In this document: positions 23,140 through 33,649 of the stretch, piece by piece
Numbering within the stretch: position 1 is the first letter of the stretch
Layout: the number at the start of each line of letters is the position of its first letter
Assembly (NCBI RefSeq): GCF_050624435.1
Contig: NC_134539.1
Location: forward strand, 48,330,001-48,394,000
Source of the DNA: Tenrec ecaudatus
Taxonomy: Eukaryota > Chordata > Mammalia > Afrosoricida > Tenrecidae
Reading direction: 5' to 3'
Length of the DNA: 64,000 bases
Notes under the pieces: model-generated
The model's input: the letters and a program-made list of their open reading frames with translations, nothing else
The model's database searches: none
Told to the model about the DNA's origin: nothing
Position numbers and translations under genes: made by a program

Positions 23140-23315
23140 AGGAACTTGGTAGTGTAATGATTGACAGCTAGAACCCACTAAGGACTTCAGGAGAGAAATA
23201 CCTAGCTATCATTTCCTATAAGGTTTAGAGCCAAGAAAACCCTGTGGGGCAGTTCTACTCTGCCACCTGGGGTTCCTATAAGTAAAGAATTGACTTGTTG
23301 GCACCAAGCTACAAC
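23140..23315 (+). mobile_element. AfroSINE, diverged
   Basis: Weak head, then CTGTGGGGCAGTTCTACTCT, GGGGTTCCTATAAGTAAAGA and the tail GACTTGTTGGCACCAAG. Confidence 0.75.
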
Positions 23316-24299
23316 ACACACTATTTAAAAAAAAAACGAATAGGATGCCAGCTTTAAAATGCATATTTGGGTTATTTGTGTTGGCGGTTAAGCTTGTGTG
23401 GTATCTGTTTGCAGTGCTGCAGTGTGCTTGGTGTGGTTTCACTACTATCAGCTCACCAAACAACTCAACCTCCTGCACTCTGTAGACATAGCTTCCTATC
23501 TTTCTACCTCATTGCTAACAAGCCCTCTTGTAAATCTAAGCAGGAAAAACTCTTCATTTCCCATCTGCTTAGAGTTGATCATTAAGCTAATGACAATTAG
23601 AAGAGCCCTTCGCAAGAGAGAAACTGAACTATACAATTGCCGCTAGCTGGGTTCAGTGTCGGATTACACAATACGTAAGGTAAGCACAAACTTACCTTTG
23701 TTTACGTCCTAATATGCAGTAAGCAGCTTCACCTTTTTTCCCCCACCACATCAAAGATTCTGCTTCTCGGTATTGCTGGCATCTGCCTCTCTCCCAGTAC
23801 CACCCTACAGCACAGAACCAAAGCATCCATTGAAATTCACACCCCCTGACAGAGAAGGAGTACCTAGCAAACATGAGAAAGCAGCAAGGTTGCTTGCGCT
23901 GACTTACTAAAATCTGTACTGCATAGCTTCCGTTCTTCCCTTGCTTATTGGGTAATCTGCCCCTGGTTGGAATATTCAAAAGGAAAAGATGGGAGCAGAG
24001 GGGAAGGAGACAGGAACGAGAAGGGCACACAATTGCAAAGGACAGAACATTCGTTGCTCCAATATGGTGGGAAATGATCAGCATCACCGAGTTTGAAGAT
24101 GTTTGATCAGCCTAATGCATCCACATTTGCATTTTTAACTCCGAATTAAAAGTAATATACTGATAAAACTTTTCAGAAGCATATTCCCACAAATGCCTAA
24201 TTTAGAGATAGCTATTTGACAGTGTTGTATTCCCTACCCTTTTGTTCTTAGGCAATTTATTTTATTTTACATAAGCAACAATTCTGCAGCTCTTCTTAT
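23316..24299. other. Single-copy stretch with one duplicated 115-bp unit
   Basis: No family recognised apart from the unit at 23626-23739. A 131-codon antisense frame (23692-24087) has no recognisable domain. Confidence 0.4.
23626..23739. repeat. Duplicated ~115-bp unit, copy 1
   Basis: Matches 24685-24800 with about 85-90% identity by eye while the outer flanks differ. It contains a hairpin AAGGTAAG-CACAAA-CTTACCTT and ends in a T run. Confidence 0.75.
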
Positions 24300-24480
24300 T
24301 GACTATTAATCTTGGGCAAGTTAACTAGCCTTTCAAGGGGTCGGTTTCCTTATATGAATACCACAAAAAAAGAATAGGACCAAACATCTGGAATTATTGT
24401 TGAGAATTCATGAGAAATTATCTATAAATTACATAATTCAGGCCCTGGGATAGGGCAAGCACTCAAAACAACTTTTATTT
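24300..24480 (-). mobile_element. MIR SINE (old)
   Basis: CTTGGGCAAGTTAACTAGCC, GGTTTCCTTATATGAATACC and AGGGCAAGCACTCAAAAC follow the reversed MIR consensus. Confidence 0.65.
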
Positions 24481-24629
24481 TAGAATATTCTTTTTCCTCA
24501 CTTATCAACTATTTTATTATCTGTCACTTTGCATTTATGACAATAGTAAAAATCTACACCCCAATGATTTTGCACATTAACAGCATACATTTGGTAATAA
24601 AGAACTGACGTATTAGGCAAGAGACAGGC

Positions 24630-24973
24630 TATGATGTTAGGGTTACATGTCAATTTGATTGGGCCACGATTCTCGGTGCCTTGAGAACTATACAATCATG
24701 GCTAGCTGGATTCAGTGTAGGATTACACAAAAGTAAGGTAAGCACAGGCCTACCTTTGTTTACTTCCTAATATGTAGTAAGCAGCTTCACCTTTTTTTTT
24801 GAGAGTTATATAATGTGTTTTAGCGAGTATCAAATGATATAATTTCGCACACATGCAATGATGTAATCATCCTCCATTTTGTGATCTGATGTGGTTGTTG
24901 TCCATTTCACATAATGTCAATTTTTTCAAAATGATATGATCTTTGAAACCCAACCATGTTGATAAATGATATA

Positions 24974-24974
<1 letters not shown>
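24630..24974 (+). mobile_element. LTR-like repeat fragment containing the duplicated unit
   Basis: The head (GATGTTAGGGTTACATGTCA) resembles LTR family A. After the unit at 24685-24800 it continues with CATCCTCCATTTTGTGATCT and ATGATATGATCTTTGAAACC, words I associate with an afrotherian LTR. Whether the unit belongs to the LTR or was inserted is unresolved. Confidence 0.45.
24685..24800. repeat. Duplicated ~115-bp unit, copy 2
   Basis: Second copy of the unit at 23626. The hairpin here has one arm mismatch (AAGGTAAG/CCTACCTT) and the T run is longer. Confidence 0.75.

Positions 24975-25008
<34 letters not shown>
24975..25008. repeat. (TA)n microsatellite
   Basis: Uninterrupted TA dinucleotides. 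Confidence 0.95.
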
Positions 25009-25009
<1 letters not shown>

Positions 25010-25081
25010 TTCCAAAAGTTAATGGAAAGTTCCATTTTCTTTCAATTCCATTTTCCCATGAACTTTTTACAATTCCCTCGA
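25009..25081. mobile_element. Palindromic MITE-like element (mariner type)
   Basis: One arm reads CCAAAAGTTAATGGAAAG and the other TTTTCCCATGAACTTTTT, forming a hairpin around an ATTTTCTTTCAATT core. This resembles a short mariner-derived family in mammals. The TA repeat on its left hides any TA duplication. Confidence 0.5.
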
Positions 25082-25216
25082 ACATATCGATGTATATGTG
25101 ATTTTACCCTAATTTGTCTTTTAAAATTTTTTTGTTAATCTTGCCTTATTTCCAAGTGAAATCTGGTGTGTATCTTCCCAGACTATTTCTTATGCAATTA
25201 TAAATACAGATATATT

Positions 25217-25312
25217 TGTGTTAGACCAGGTTGACTAAAGAAATAAATCCAGGGATCCTTCTATATGTGTCAGAGAGAGCTTTATATCAAGAAGTAATTA
25301 TATATAAACTAA
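25217..25312 (-). mobile_element. LTR family B, first part (interrupted)
   Basis: Reverse-orientation LTR B end (TGTTAGACCAGGTTGACTAA...TTTATATCAAG) cut at 25312 by an LTR A insertion. The rest lies at 25923-26230. Confidence 0.7.
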
Positions 25313-25317
25313 ACATC

Positions 25318-25818
25318 TGTGCTAGGTAGGTTTATTGTTCTAACCTGGCCAATAGGAACATGTGGGTTTAATAAAGTCACACTTTGATTGGAGGGAAAAG
25401 AGATAAATGGGTCAGCAAACCCCACCAGTCTCTCTATTGCTCTCTGGTGATCAGACCAGTGTGCAGCTGCCTTAGCTTGCCTCAGGTTACAAGCTACACT
25501 ACCTGTGGACACCCAACCTGTGTATCATGTTATTAGAGCCTGAGGTTCCTTCGAGACCTGCTTTGCCACTCTGCAGGTGTATATATTGCTTGAGCTTGGG
25601 ACTGTTGGATCCTGTCATCTGACTGACTGTTGGTGACCCACCCTGCTGTTTGCTGTCTCCAGCTCAACTGCCTGCATTGCTCTATGGAAGACTCAGCTAT
25701 CTGCTTCCTTTACCTTGGACTGAGCAGTCCTTGTAAATTGAAGAATTTCCAGTATATTAACTGTTTCACAGAAGTGAGTTGAACTGAGCCCTCTGTACCA
25801 CAGTATGAACTAATTAGC

Positions 25819-25877
<59 letters not shown>

Positions 25878-25917
25878 TAAGTGTCCTGGTTTTTTTTCTC
25901 TGGAGAACCCTAACACA
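25318..25917 (+). mobile_element. LTR family A inserted into LTR B
   Basis: TGTGCTAGGTAGG head and ACCCTAACACA tail. Flanking 5-mers ACATC (25313-25317) and ATATC (25918-25922) form a 5-bp target duplication with one change. The solo LTR includes an expanded (TA)n at 25819-25874. It is younger than the LTR B it splits. Confidence 0.75.
25819..25874. repeat. (TA)n microsatellite inside LTR A
   Basis: Long TA run in the 3' part of the LTR. LTR A copies at 1780 and 29918 have only a short AT-rich patch here. Confidence 0.95.
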
Positions 25918-25922
25918 ATATC

Positions 25923-26230
25923 CCAGCCCAATTCAGATCAAGTCCATAAATCTGGTCCTAGTCCACAAGTCTGAAACTAGTCTATAAATCCCTCTTCAGA
26001 CTCATACAGCTACATGCAATGATTAGAATGCAAGAAGATTACAGGCTGGTGGGTGCAGTTTTGTGGATCCAATCACAATGAATGCATCACCGGGGTTCTG
26101 GCTGCCATCACCATGGCTTAAAGTGGCTCATCAACAGGAAGGTGAAACAGTGAGAGATGGAGGCTGGCCTCCAAAGAGCTCCAGTCAAGTTTCAACCTGA
26201 TTGACAGGCTAAATTCTGTCCACATGTTCA
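25923..26230 (-). mobile_element. LTR family B, second part
   Basis: Resumes with CCAGCCCAATTCAGATCAAG, CTCTTCAGACTCATACAGCT, ATTACAGGCTGGTGGGTGCA and ends in decayed sequence near 26230. Confidence 0.65.
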
Positions 26231-26294
26231 TATATAAACCACATTGGCACAAAAAAAATGTATTACAACATTAATATAAATTATTTATAAAGCT

Positions 26295-26306
26295 TGCTTT
26301 GCTCAT
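26295..26306 (+). repeat. Left target-site duplication of L1 copy F
   Basis: TGCTTTGCTCAT, identical to 28952-28963. Confidence 0.92.
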
Positions 26307-26724
26307 CCCCCTACTGGGCATATACCCAGAAGAGGCAAGAAACAAACCAAGGCCAGACATCTGTACTCCAATGTTCATTGTGGCACAGTTCACAATTGCA
26401 AGGAGTTGGAAGCAACCCAAATTTCCATCAACTGACGATTGGATTAAAAAACTGTGGTATATACATACAATGGAGTACTACACATCGCTAAAAAGCAGTG
26501 ATGAACGTATGAGGCACATAGTGGCATGGGAAGAACTGGAGGAAATCATGCTAAGCGAAGTAAGTCAGGCACAAAAGGACAAGTACAACATGAGCCTGCT
26601 GAGGTTAAGAATTAAAAAATGCAAAAGGGGCATAGGGGAAAAAGCTACCATATACAAACATTTTTGGGGTGAAGACTATGTAGTATGGCAGAGACCAGAT
26701 CAAAACCAGGGATGCACATGGTAA
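26307..26724 (+). pseudogene. L1 ORF2 C-terminal fragment (open frame)
   Basis: About 138 codons in one open frame: PLLGIYPEEARNKPRPD, FIVAQFTIARSWKQPKFP, EELEEIMLSEVSQAQKDKYN and a stop at 26722-26724. This is only the extreme C-terminus, lacking endonuclease and reverse transcriptase, so it has no known function. The intact frame suggests a fairly young insertion. It also shows that this family's ORF2 extends about 50 residues beyond the SEVSQ motif. Confidence 0.88.
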
Positions 26725-28951
26725 ACAACGATGGAGGAGATGGGGAAAGGAAAATAAAGGGATGAATATAAGAAAGAAAAAGGGAGTGGGGGCATGGGAC
26801 ACTAACCCACCCAAGGTGAGGGTATTGTTTATATCTCCACAGGGAAAGTGGGACCAGACTTCAACCCAGTGCCGCAGGGTGTGGATGCAACAACCTGGCG
26901 TGGAGTAAGGAACCAGTGGAGAGGTCTAGGAGGCTGGCCCCAGCACCAAAAATTAAGTGGATTCCTGCCCCTCCCCTGAGAAGAATTTGTTTCAAAGGAT
27001 GACATTGATTCTGCACCTCCAGGAGATGGATATATCTAATCAGAGCACATGGGAGCAGATGAAAGGGGAGGAGGAGAGAGTGGAGCACAGCCTGGCCCAC
27101 CAGGCCGTGAGGATGATGTTCCTGAGTAGAGTAGCCAGTTCACAGAGAGAACAACAGGGCTGGCCCCACTATGAGACATGATGCCCCTCAGTGACCAAAG
27201 GTGATACAGGGGACAACACCAGAGACACAGTGTGGGAATTGCACCTGAACTGATCCCACCACACCGAGGCAAAGCACTTGGGGGAGTGCAGCGGAACAGC
27301 AAGGGAATGGAGTGGCAAGGTCCCCAGGGAATGCTGAAAGTGGACTTTGGGGCCAGGGCGTGGTACCCGAACAGACTGGACTGGAAAACACTCCTAAGGC
27401 CCAACAAACGATCCTTGAACTAACTACAAGCTTTTCTTTCTTGAAGTGTTTTGTTTTGTTCTTTGTCAGTGGTTTGTTGTTGTTGTTTTGTTGTCTGGTT
27501 GTATACTGTTACTTTGTTTTCCTCTCTCTTGTTTTCGTGCATGTTATTGTCTCCACAGGTCTGTCTAAATAAGACAGGTTTGATGAACTATCTGGAGGAA
27601 AAACAACGGGACTGACAGTTCCGGGGGGACTTGGGATAGGAGGAGGTGGGGGGAGGGTGGTAAGGAAGTGGTGTTAACAAACACAGGGAAAAGGGAACAA
27701 CATGGGACCCAAAATGGTAGTGAGGGGGGAGTGGCAGGCCTGGTAGGGAATGATCAAGGGTAAGGTTATGTAAAGAAGAGGTATAGTTGTAACCCAGGTG
27801 GGGATGGAGCATGGTAGTAGGGCAGGAGGAAAGTCAAGGGAGATGGAGGAAAGAGTTAGGAGTCAAAGGGCATTTATAGAGGTCTAGACAAAGACATGTA
27901 CATATGCAAATATATATATGAGGATGGGGAAATAGATCTATGTGTCTATATTTATAGTTTTAGTATTAAGGTGGCGGAAGGACCTTGGGCCTCTACTCAA
28001 GCACTCCCTCAATGCATGAATACTTTCTTTTATTAAATTGGCACTCTACGATGCTCACCCTCCCAACACAACTGCTGAAGCCAAAGTGGGTGAAAAAGTA
28101 AATGTGGTGAAGAAAGCTTATGGTACCCTGCTATCAAAAGAGATAGTGTCTGGGGTCTTAAAAGCTTAAAGATAAACAAGCGGCCATCTAGCTCAGAAGC
28201 AACAATGCCCACATGGAAGAAGCACACCAGCCTGTGCGATCAAGAGGTGCCAAAGGGACCAGGTATAAGGCATCATGCAAAATATATATATATTTACCAT
28301 AGTGAATGAAGGGGGAAGTGCAGAGTGGAGACCCAAAGCCCATTTGTTGGCCACTGGAGATCCCCTCACAGAGGGGTTTAGGAGAGGAGATGGGTCAGTC
28401 AGGGTGTGATGTAGTACCGATGTAAAACACAGCTTTCCCCCAGATCCTGGATGCTTCCTCTCCCCACCTACCATGATCCGAATTCTACCTTGCAGGACTG
28501 GATAGGAAAGAGGTTGTACACTGGTGCATATGGGAGCTGGAGGCACAGGGAATCCAGGGTGGACGATACCTTCAGGACCAGAGGTGTGAGAGGCGATGCT
28601 GGGAGAGTAGAGGGTGAGTGGGTTAGAAAGGAGGAACCGATTACAAGGATCCACATGTGACCTCCTCCCTGGGAGACGGATGGCATAGAAGGAGGGGAAG
28701 GGAGACTCTGGATAGAGCAAGATATGACAAAATAACAATCTATAAATTATCAAGGGCTCATGAGGGAGGGGGGAGCGGGGAAGGAGGGGGGTAAAAAGAG
28801 GACCTGATGCAAAGGGCTTAAGTGGAGAGTAAATGCTTTGAAAATGATTAGGGCAAAGAATGTGCGGATGTGCTTTATACAACTGATGTATGTATATGTA
28901 TGGATTGTGATAAGAGTTGTATGATCCCCTAAAAAATGTTTAAAAAAAGAC
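26307..28951 (+). mobile_element. 5'-truncated L1 (copy F): ORF2 end and complete 3' UTR
   Basis: Begins in the ORF2 C-terminal region, continues through the 3' UTR (26725 onward) and ends in an A tail at 28931-28949. Exact 12-bp duplications bound it. Several 3' UTR segments (for example near 27540-27680 and 28450-28560) match the reverse-strand copy at 50230 better than the full-length copy D, so F and the 50-kb copy belong to one subfamily. Confidence 0.94.
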
Positions 28952-28963
28952 TGCTTTGCTCAT
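28952..28963 (+). repeat. Right target-site duplication of L1 copy F
   Basis: Exact copy of 26295-26306. Confidence 0.92.
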
Positions 28964-29202
28964 CTATTTTTGCTAATGTATTTAAAATAACTGTTTATAT
29001 CAGTATTTAAGCTTCTACATTTTCATGTTGATGGCTACATAATAACTCATGTAATGACTGTACCTTAATTTATTAAACCTAACCTCTAATGTATCAGCTA
29101 GATTGCATACAATTCTACTCAATTGTAAATATTGTAAATATTTCCCCTTAAAACATCAACAAATTCATATTGAAAGTTAGCTTGCAAAATAACTGGCTTT
29201 TC

Positions 29203-29307
29203 GTGCACACTTTTGGAGGACGTATTCTAAAATTGGAACAATGTAGAGAAGATTAGTATGACTCCTATGCAATGGTGACATGTAAGTTCATGAAGAATTC
29301 CACATTT
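29203..29307 (+). pseudogene. RNU6: U6 snRNA retropseudogene
   Basis: Full-length match to spliceosomal U6 with scattered changes. CTAAAATTGGAACAATGTAG, AGAAGATTAGTATGACTCCT and GTTCATGAAGAATTCCACAT are recognisable. The catalytic ACAGAGA box reads TGTAGAGA, so a functional product is unlikely. An A-rich tail (29308-29327) instead of a T-run terminator points to L1-driven retroposition. Confidence 0.92.
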
Positions 29308-29327
29308 AAAAAACAAACAAAAAACCC

Positions 29328-29917
29328 CTGTTTTTTTTTCATCAAAGAATCAAAATGAAAAGTATAGAGAAGATAAAGAAACCAAGTGGTAAAAGTTATA
29401 AAAGATATTGGTACAATGGGCAAAACTTGACTATGTCCTATGGATTAAATAGTAATATCATATTGATGTCAAATATCCTGATTTTCAACATTGGACTCTT
29501 GTTCTATAAAATGATGTCCTTATACTTAAGCAATACTAAGGAGCTTCAAAAAGTTTGTGGATAAATGGAACAAAAAATTATGGCATTTTCCTACCATTTG
29601 AAGACCCCTTATAAAGGGCCGTTCTTGTATTATGAATGGATTTCATTTCTGTCTTTGAGTTCAGCTTGAACATAAGTCAGAAGAAACAATACAGTTCATA
29701 TTTAATGTCAGTTAAATGTATATACAATAAGACAGTGTACTTTCTATGCATTAAAAATTTTAATACTTCCATATGCACTAAAATATCTTTAACACAGTAA
29801 TGTAGCAATTATTATAACAATGTTTTGCTATGCATATAACAGTAGTACCTGTGTATTATCAAATATACTTCAAATTTTTTATATAGTGGGACTTATGGGG
29901 GTTGTTTCATAACAATG
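29328..29917. other. AT-rich stretch with a possible mariner MITE remnant
   Basis: At 29538-29600 the words CTTCAAAAAGTTTGTGG and TACCATTTGAAG resemble one arm of the palindromic element at 25009. The rest is unassigned. Confidence 0.35.
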
Positions 29918-30563
29918 TGTGATAGGTGTCAACTTGGTTAGATCAGGACTATCAAGTAATTAGGCAGTTGGGGCCCTTTCATGATGCGATCTAACAAAAT
30001 GCAATCAACCCATGGTGGGCTCTGCTGTGAGTAGCCAAATAATTATGGGAAGGAAGATTTAGGGTGGAGTGCTATGCCCTTCATCAGATTACATCCCTGA
30101 TGTAATTGGAATTTCATCAGGGGTGTAGCCTACTAAATTGACACTGTGTGGAAGCTAGCCTTCTTGCTAGGTCTGGATCCTGCATCTGTCTCTTCTACCC
30201 CTAGATCTTTGGACTTGAGCCAACAGACTGCTATGTTGTCTGCCAACCTTGGAAGATACCAACAGCTTGTCATATTTTCCAGCAACTTGAGATTCACTTG
30301 ACTCTTCAGCCATGAGTCTGACCTGCTGACCTTGGATTCATCAGCTTCTGCCTCCACCAGTCTGTGGCCATCCTGCTTCTTGGTTCGCCATTCAGTTTCC
30401 CAGTTCTCCAGCTCCGGAAGCTACGTGAGTCAGGAATATCCTCCAGCTTAACATCTGACCCACAGACTTGAACCAGACTGGCCATGTCTCCGATATGAAT
30501 GTCTTTATTTATATATGAAAGCATCACAGGTTTAGTTTCTCTAGCGAATCCACCCAAACACAC
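29918..30563 (+). mobile_element. Solo LTR, family A
   Basis: Head TGTGATAGGTGTCAACTTGG, body with GACTTGAGCCAACAGACTGC, tail GTTTCTCTAGCGAATCCACC then CAAACACA. It is the best-preserved LTR A here, about 645 bp. Orphan reverse-strand frames inside (30133-30357, 30306-30563) are not genes. Confidence 0.7.
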
Positions 30564-31258
30564 TCTAGGTTGTACAAAACTAGGTCATTGTGAACATGGG
30601 CACTGCCTATGCGGAAGCATTCAGAGGTAAAGAAGCAGAATGTCACCAATCTCTACTGAAACGGCTACCCCACCCAAATAGACACATTCACACACTCCCT
30701 ACAGAAGCAAAATAGGACAAACTGTAAAACGTTGGGGAATTTCAGTAAAGACAAGGGCAACTCTTGAAATGTTTGTCTTTAAGTGTGGAATTATATCAAA
30801 ACAAAAACTTACAGCAGAGGTAAAAGATAGAGGGGCTGGCACAAAATAAGGTCCCTTCTCTGGTGAAGCGCCTCCATTTAACTAAAAGGCTCCCATTTCA
30901 TGAAGGGTAAAAGCTAAAGTTCTTTCAACGCTCTACACATTCCTAAGTGATCTGCCCTCTTATGCCCTTTTGCCCTTTCCTCCTCCTACTCTTTCCCTGG
31001 CTCAGTGTGTCCAATCCACTAACCTATTGAACTGTTTCTAGAACATTCTGGACAAATTCCCACCCTAGACTTTCAGCACTGGTGACTGTCTGGGGTGGGC
31101 GGGGCTGGGGGGGAGGGGTGGGGAGAATAGCCTGAGGTAACCTAAGGACCATCCTTAGTGAGGACCAGCCTGAAAAATCTATTTACAATGGAAACCTTCC
31201 TACTCACACTAACCTTCTTTCTCTAAACATTTCCCTCGTTCTTCATAGTACTTACTAC
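30564..31258. other. Single-copy stretch
   Basis: A G-rich patch at 31090-31125. No repeat or exon recognised. Confidence 0.4.
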
Positions 31259-31432
31259 CTTTTTAGAAACCTTATGATGTAATGGTTATTCATTAGTCTA
31301 CTGATCAAAAAGTGGAGGTTCAAATTCACCAGGTACTCTGAAATATTACAGCCTGGGAAACCTATAGGGTAGTCCTTGTCTATCCTATGGATCACTATGA
31401 ATCAAAATAAATTCTATGGTTCACAAAAACAT
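31259..31432 (+). mobile_element. AfroSINE, diverged
   Basis: GATGTAATGGTTATTCATTA (head), TGGAGGTTCAAATTCACCAG (box B area), ACAGCCTGGGAAACCTATAG and the tail ATGAATCAAAATAAATTCTA. Confidence 0.8.
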
Positions 31433-32509
31433 CAACAGCTTCCCTTTTCAATGCCCTGTAAATTTTCTTTATTTATTATGCTTATTGTTTGTTTTCTATT
31501 TCCCCCTGTTGAAATGTAAGTACTGACATAATATGGATTCTATAGATAGATACATATATACATACACACAGAGATAATAGTTGCTAGTAATTTATAAATG
31601 CTTATTTATCAGGGGAGGAAGGGGAAGAGGGATGGATAGAAAGAAATGGAAAAGAAAAGGTAAGTTTATAAATCTTTGTTAGTGGGAGGGAGACAGAAAA
31701 GTCTTTGTAAAATGGTAGCAATTTTTCTGAGTGGCCCAGGACCCCCCAAAAAAGGACACATGGTTTGAGTAGGCACTTCAGACTGCTTGGATTCTTTTGT
31801 GTAGGGCACATCTTTAGAAAGCAGTATTTTAAGAATATCAACGTGGCAAAGGTTAACACATTGAGAGGTGAGAAAACGCACTGGTTTTTAAAACCATTTG
31901 TCAAACAGCGGTGACAGAGTAATTGAGAAGGCACACACCGTTCTGTCAACTGCATTCAAATGGCACAGCCTCGGCTCAGGGTCACCTCCATGGACCAGGA
32001 ACATACTGTTTGCACAAAGTGCCTGGATACAGGTGTCCATTATTTTCCATCCCTTTTAAAAATCCACTGCACATAAAATGTTAGAGCTAAGGGATTTTCA
32101 AAACATTCATTAGAGATAAGACATATCTGGCTGCTGTTTGTTCATTTCCAACGAGCAGACATCTCTAGGCAGAGCCCAGAGGAGTAAGGTCAGTAAGTCA
32201 TTTCAACAAGGAATTCAAGTAGAAAATGGAAATGATTGAAGTACGATTGATGGCCACAGCAGCCTGCTCCAATTGGAAATAGGGGTAAAATTATGTACCC
32301 ACAATCTGTGACAAGGCACCCAAGTTGTTCCATCCCAAACCCTCTGAATTGAAAATGTGGCCTATCTTTAAAAATCACTTCATATCTCTTACATGAAGAC
32401 TCAGTTATTGGAATACTGGAATATTGACTTTTTAAAATTTTAATTAATTTTAATCCCCATGGCATTTCTATCAACTAAGACACTTACTGTAAGTCAGTAT
32501 TATAACAAT
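31433..32509. other. Single-copy stretch
   Basis: Contains a 117-codon reverse frame (31602-31955) without recognisable domain. No repeats identified. Confidence 0.4.
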
Positions 32510-32785
32510 AAAACCACACAAGCTTACTACCATTGAGTCCATGATAATTCATAGATTCCCACTGTGGGTTTCTGAGACCGTAACTGTTTATGGGAGTAGA
32601 AAGCCCAGTCTTTCTCCCATGGAGTGGCTGGTGGTTTCACACTGTCAAGTCAGAACAGACTTGACAGCACTTAACAACCTCAATACCTGTCACAGTTGAA
32701 GACAGATACAGTCTATGACCTTATAAGCTTTTTTGGGTAGAAAATAGCATACCACATAACCATGACACCACCAGGGCTCCTTGTC
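32510..32785 (-). mobile_element. AfroSINE interrupted by a ~95-bp RTE-tail segment
   Basis: The SINE reads from its tail (CTACCATTGAGTCCATGATA) to GGCTGGTGGTTTCACACTG at about 32645. It resumes at 32750 with ACCATGACACCACCAGGGCTCC-type head. Some 25 bp of the SINE interior are missing and replaced by 32649-32748. Confidence 0.82.
32649..32748 (+). repeat. RTE tail plus flank, copy of 33532-33630
   Basis: Both stretches contain ACTTGACAGCACTTAACAA (RTE end) followed by about 70 bp that is not RTE and ends in ATAAGCTTTTTT...GTAGAAAAT. The shared part therefore includes downstream flank. Confidence 0.8.
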
Positions 32786-33204
32786 AGCATTCTAGTTTTG
32801 AGTAGTTAGGGTATTATAGTTATGAATAGTCAAAAGTGGTACCATCATGAAATCTGGTATCCTGTGTTTTCATTCTTTAATATATCCTTTAGTGCTTCAT
32901 ATCTATTCCAATTAATTCTTCTTAAATGTATTCAAATTTAATGCTTCTAAGAACATTTTCAGCTCTGGGAGAAAAGCAAAGATCCTTGTACAAAGTAGGT
33001 ATTTCCTGAATTCATTTGGATGGAATCTCAAACAGATTTATATTTCAAGTACCTTTCATACCATTATTTCTGAGTTTGGGTGAACCACTGAGTACAGTCA
33101 CTTGTTGTTGTTTAACTTAAGCTAACCAACATTCTCTTTACCTCAATTTGATTGATTTCTAGTATATAATGACATATTATCATCCCTGCCTCAATCATTT
33201 GAAT
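32786..33204. other. Single-copy stretch
   Basis: No recognised elements. Confidence 0.35.
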
Positions 33205-33562
33205 ACAAGTTCATGAGGTGATGGCTTTGATAGGTATTGCCAATAAATGTCTTGGAAAAAGTACAGTCAGGGTGCTCCTTAGGAACAAGCATGATGAGAC
33301 TTCATCTCACATACTTCAGACATGTTCAAAGGAGGGACTAGTTCTTAGAGAAAAACATTGTGCTTGGTACATTAGAGAATCAGCACCCCAAAAAAGTGGG
33401 TAGTTGGGGAGACATGCTCAATGAAGTGGATTGGCACAGAGTTTTCAACTATGGGCTCACACATGGCAGTGATGGTAAAGATGATGCAGAGCCGGGCAGT
33501 GTTTTGTTCTATTATACATCAGGTCACTGTGAGTCAGACGGACTTGACAGCACTTAACAATC
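33205..33562 (+). mobile_element. RTE (BovB-like) LINE 3' end
   Basis: Follows the last ~350 bp of RTE: AAAAAGTACAGTCAGGGTGC, CAGACATGTTCAAAGGAGGG, AGCCGGGCAGTGTTTTGTTC, then the terminus GACTTGACAGCACTTAACAA. Confidence 0.85.
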
Positions 33563-33630
33563 GCAATACCTATCAAAGTTGAAGATATAGTTTATGACCT
33601 CATAAGCTTTTTTTGTAGAAAATGATATAC
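33532..33630 (+). repeat. RTE tail plus downstream flank (duplicate partner)
   Basis: Partner of 32649-32748. Here the RTE tail is attached to a longer RTE body, so this is the likely source copy. Confidence 0.75.
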
Positions 33631-33649
33631 ACTTCTATACCCAGATATA

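Noticed and set aside
25217-26230. A provirus formed by the LTR pair
   Set aside because: The two LTRs are of different families and opposite orientation, with no gag, pol or env sequence between them. It is a nested insertion.
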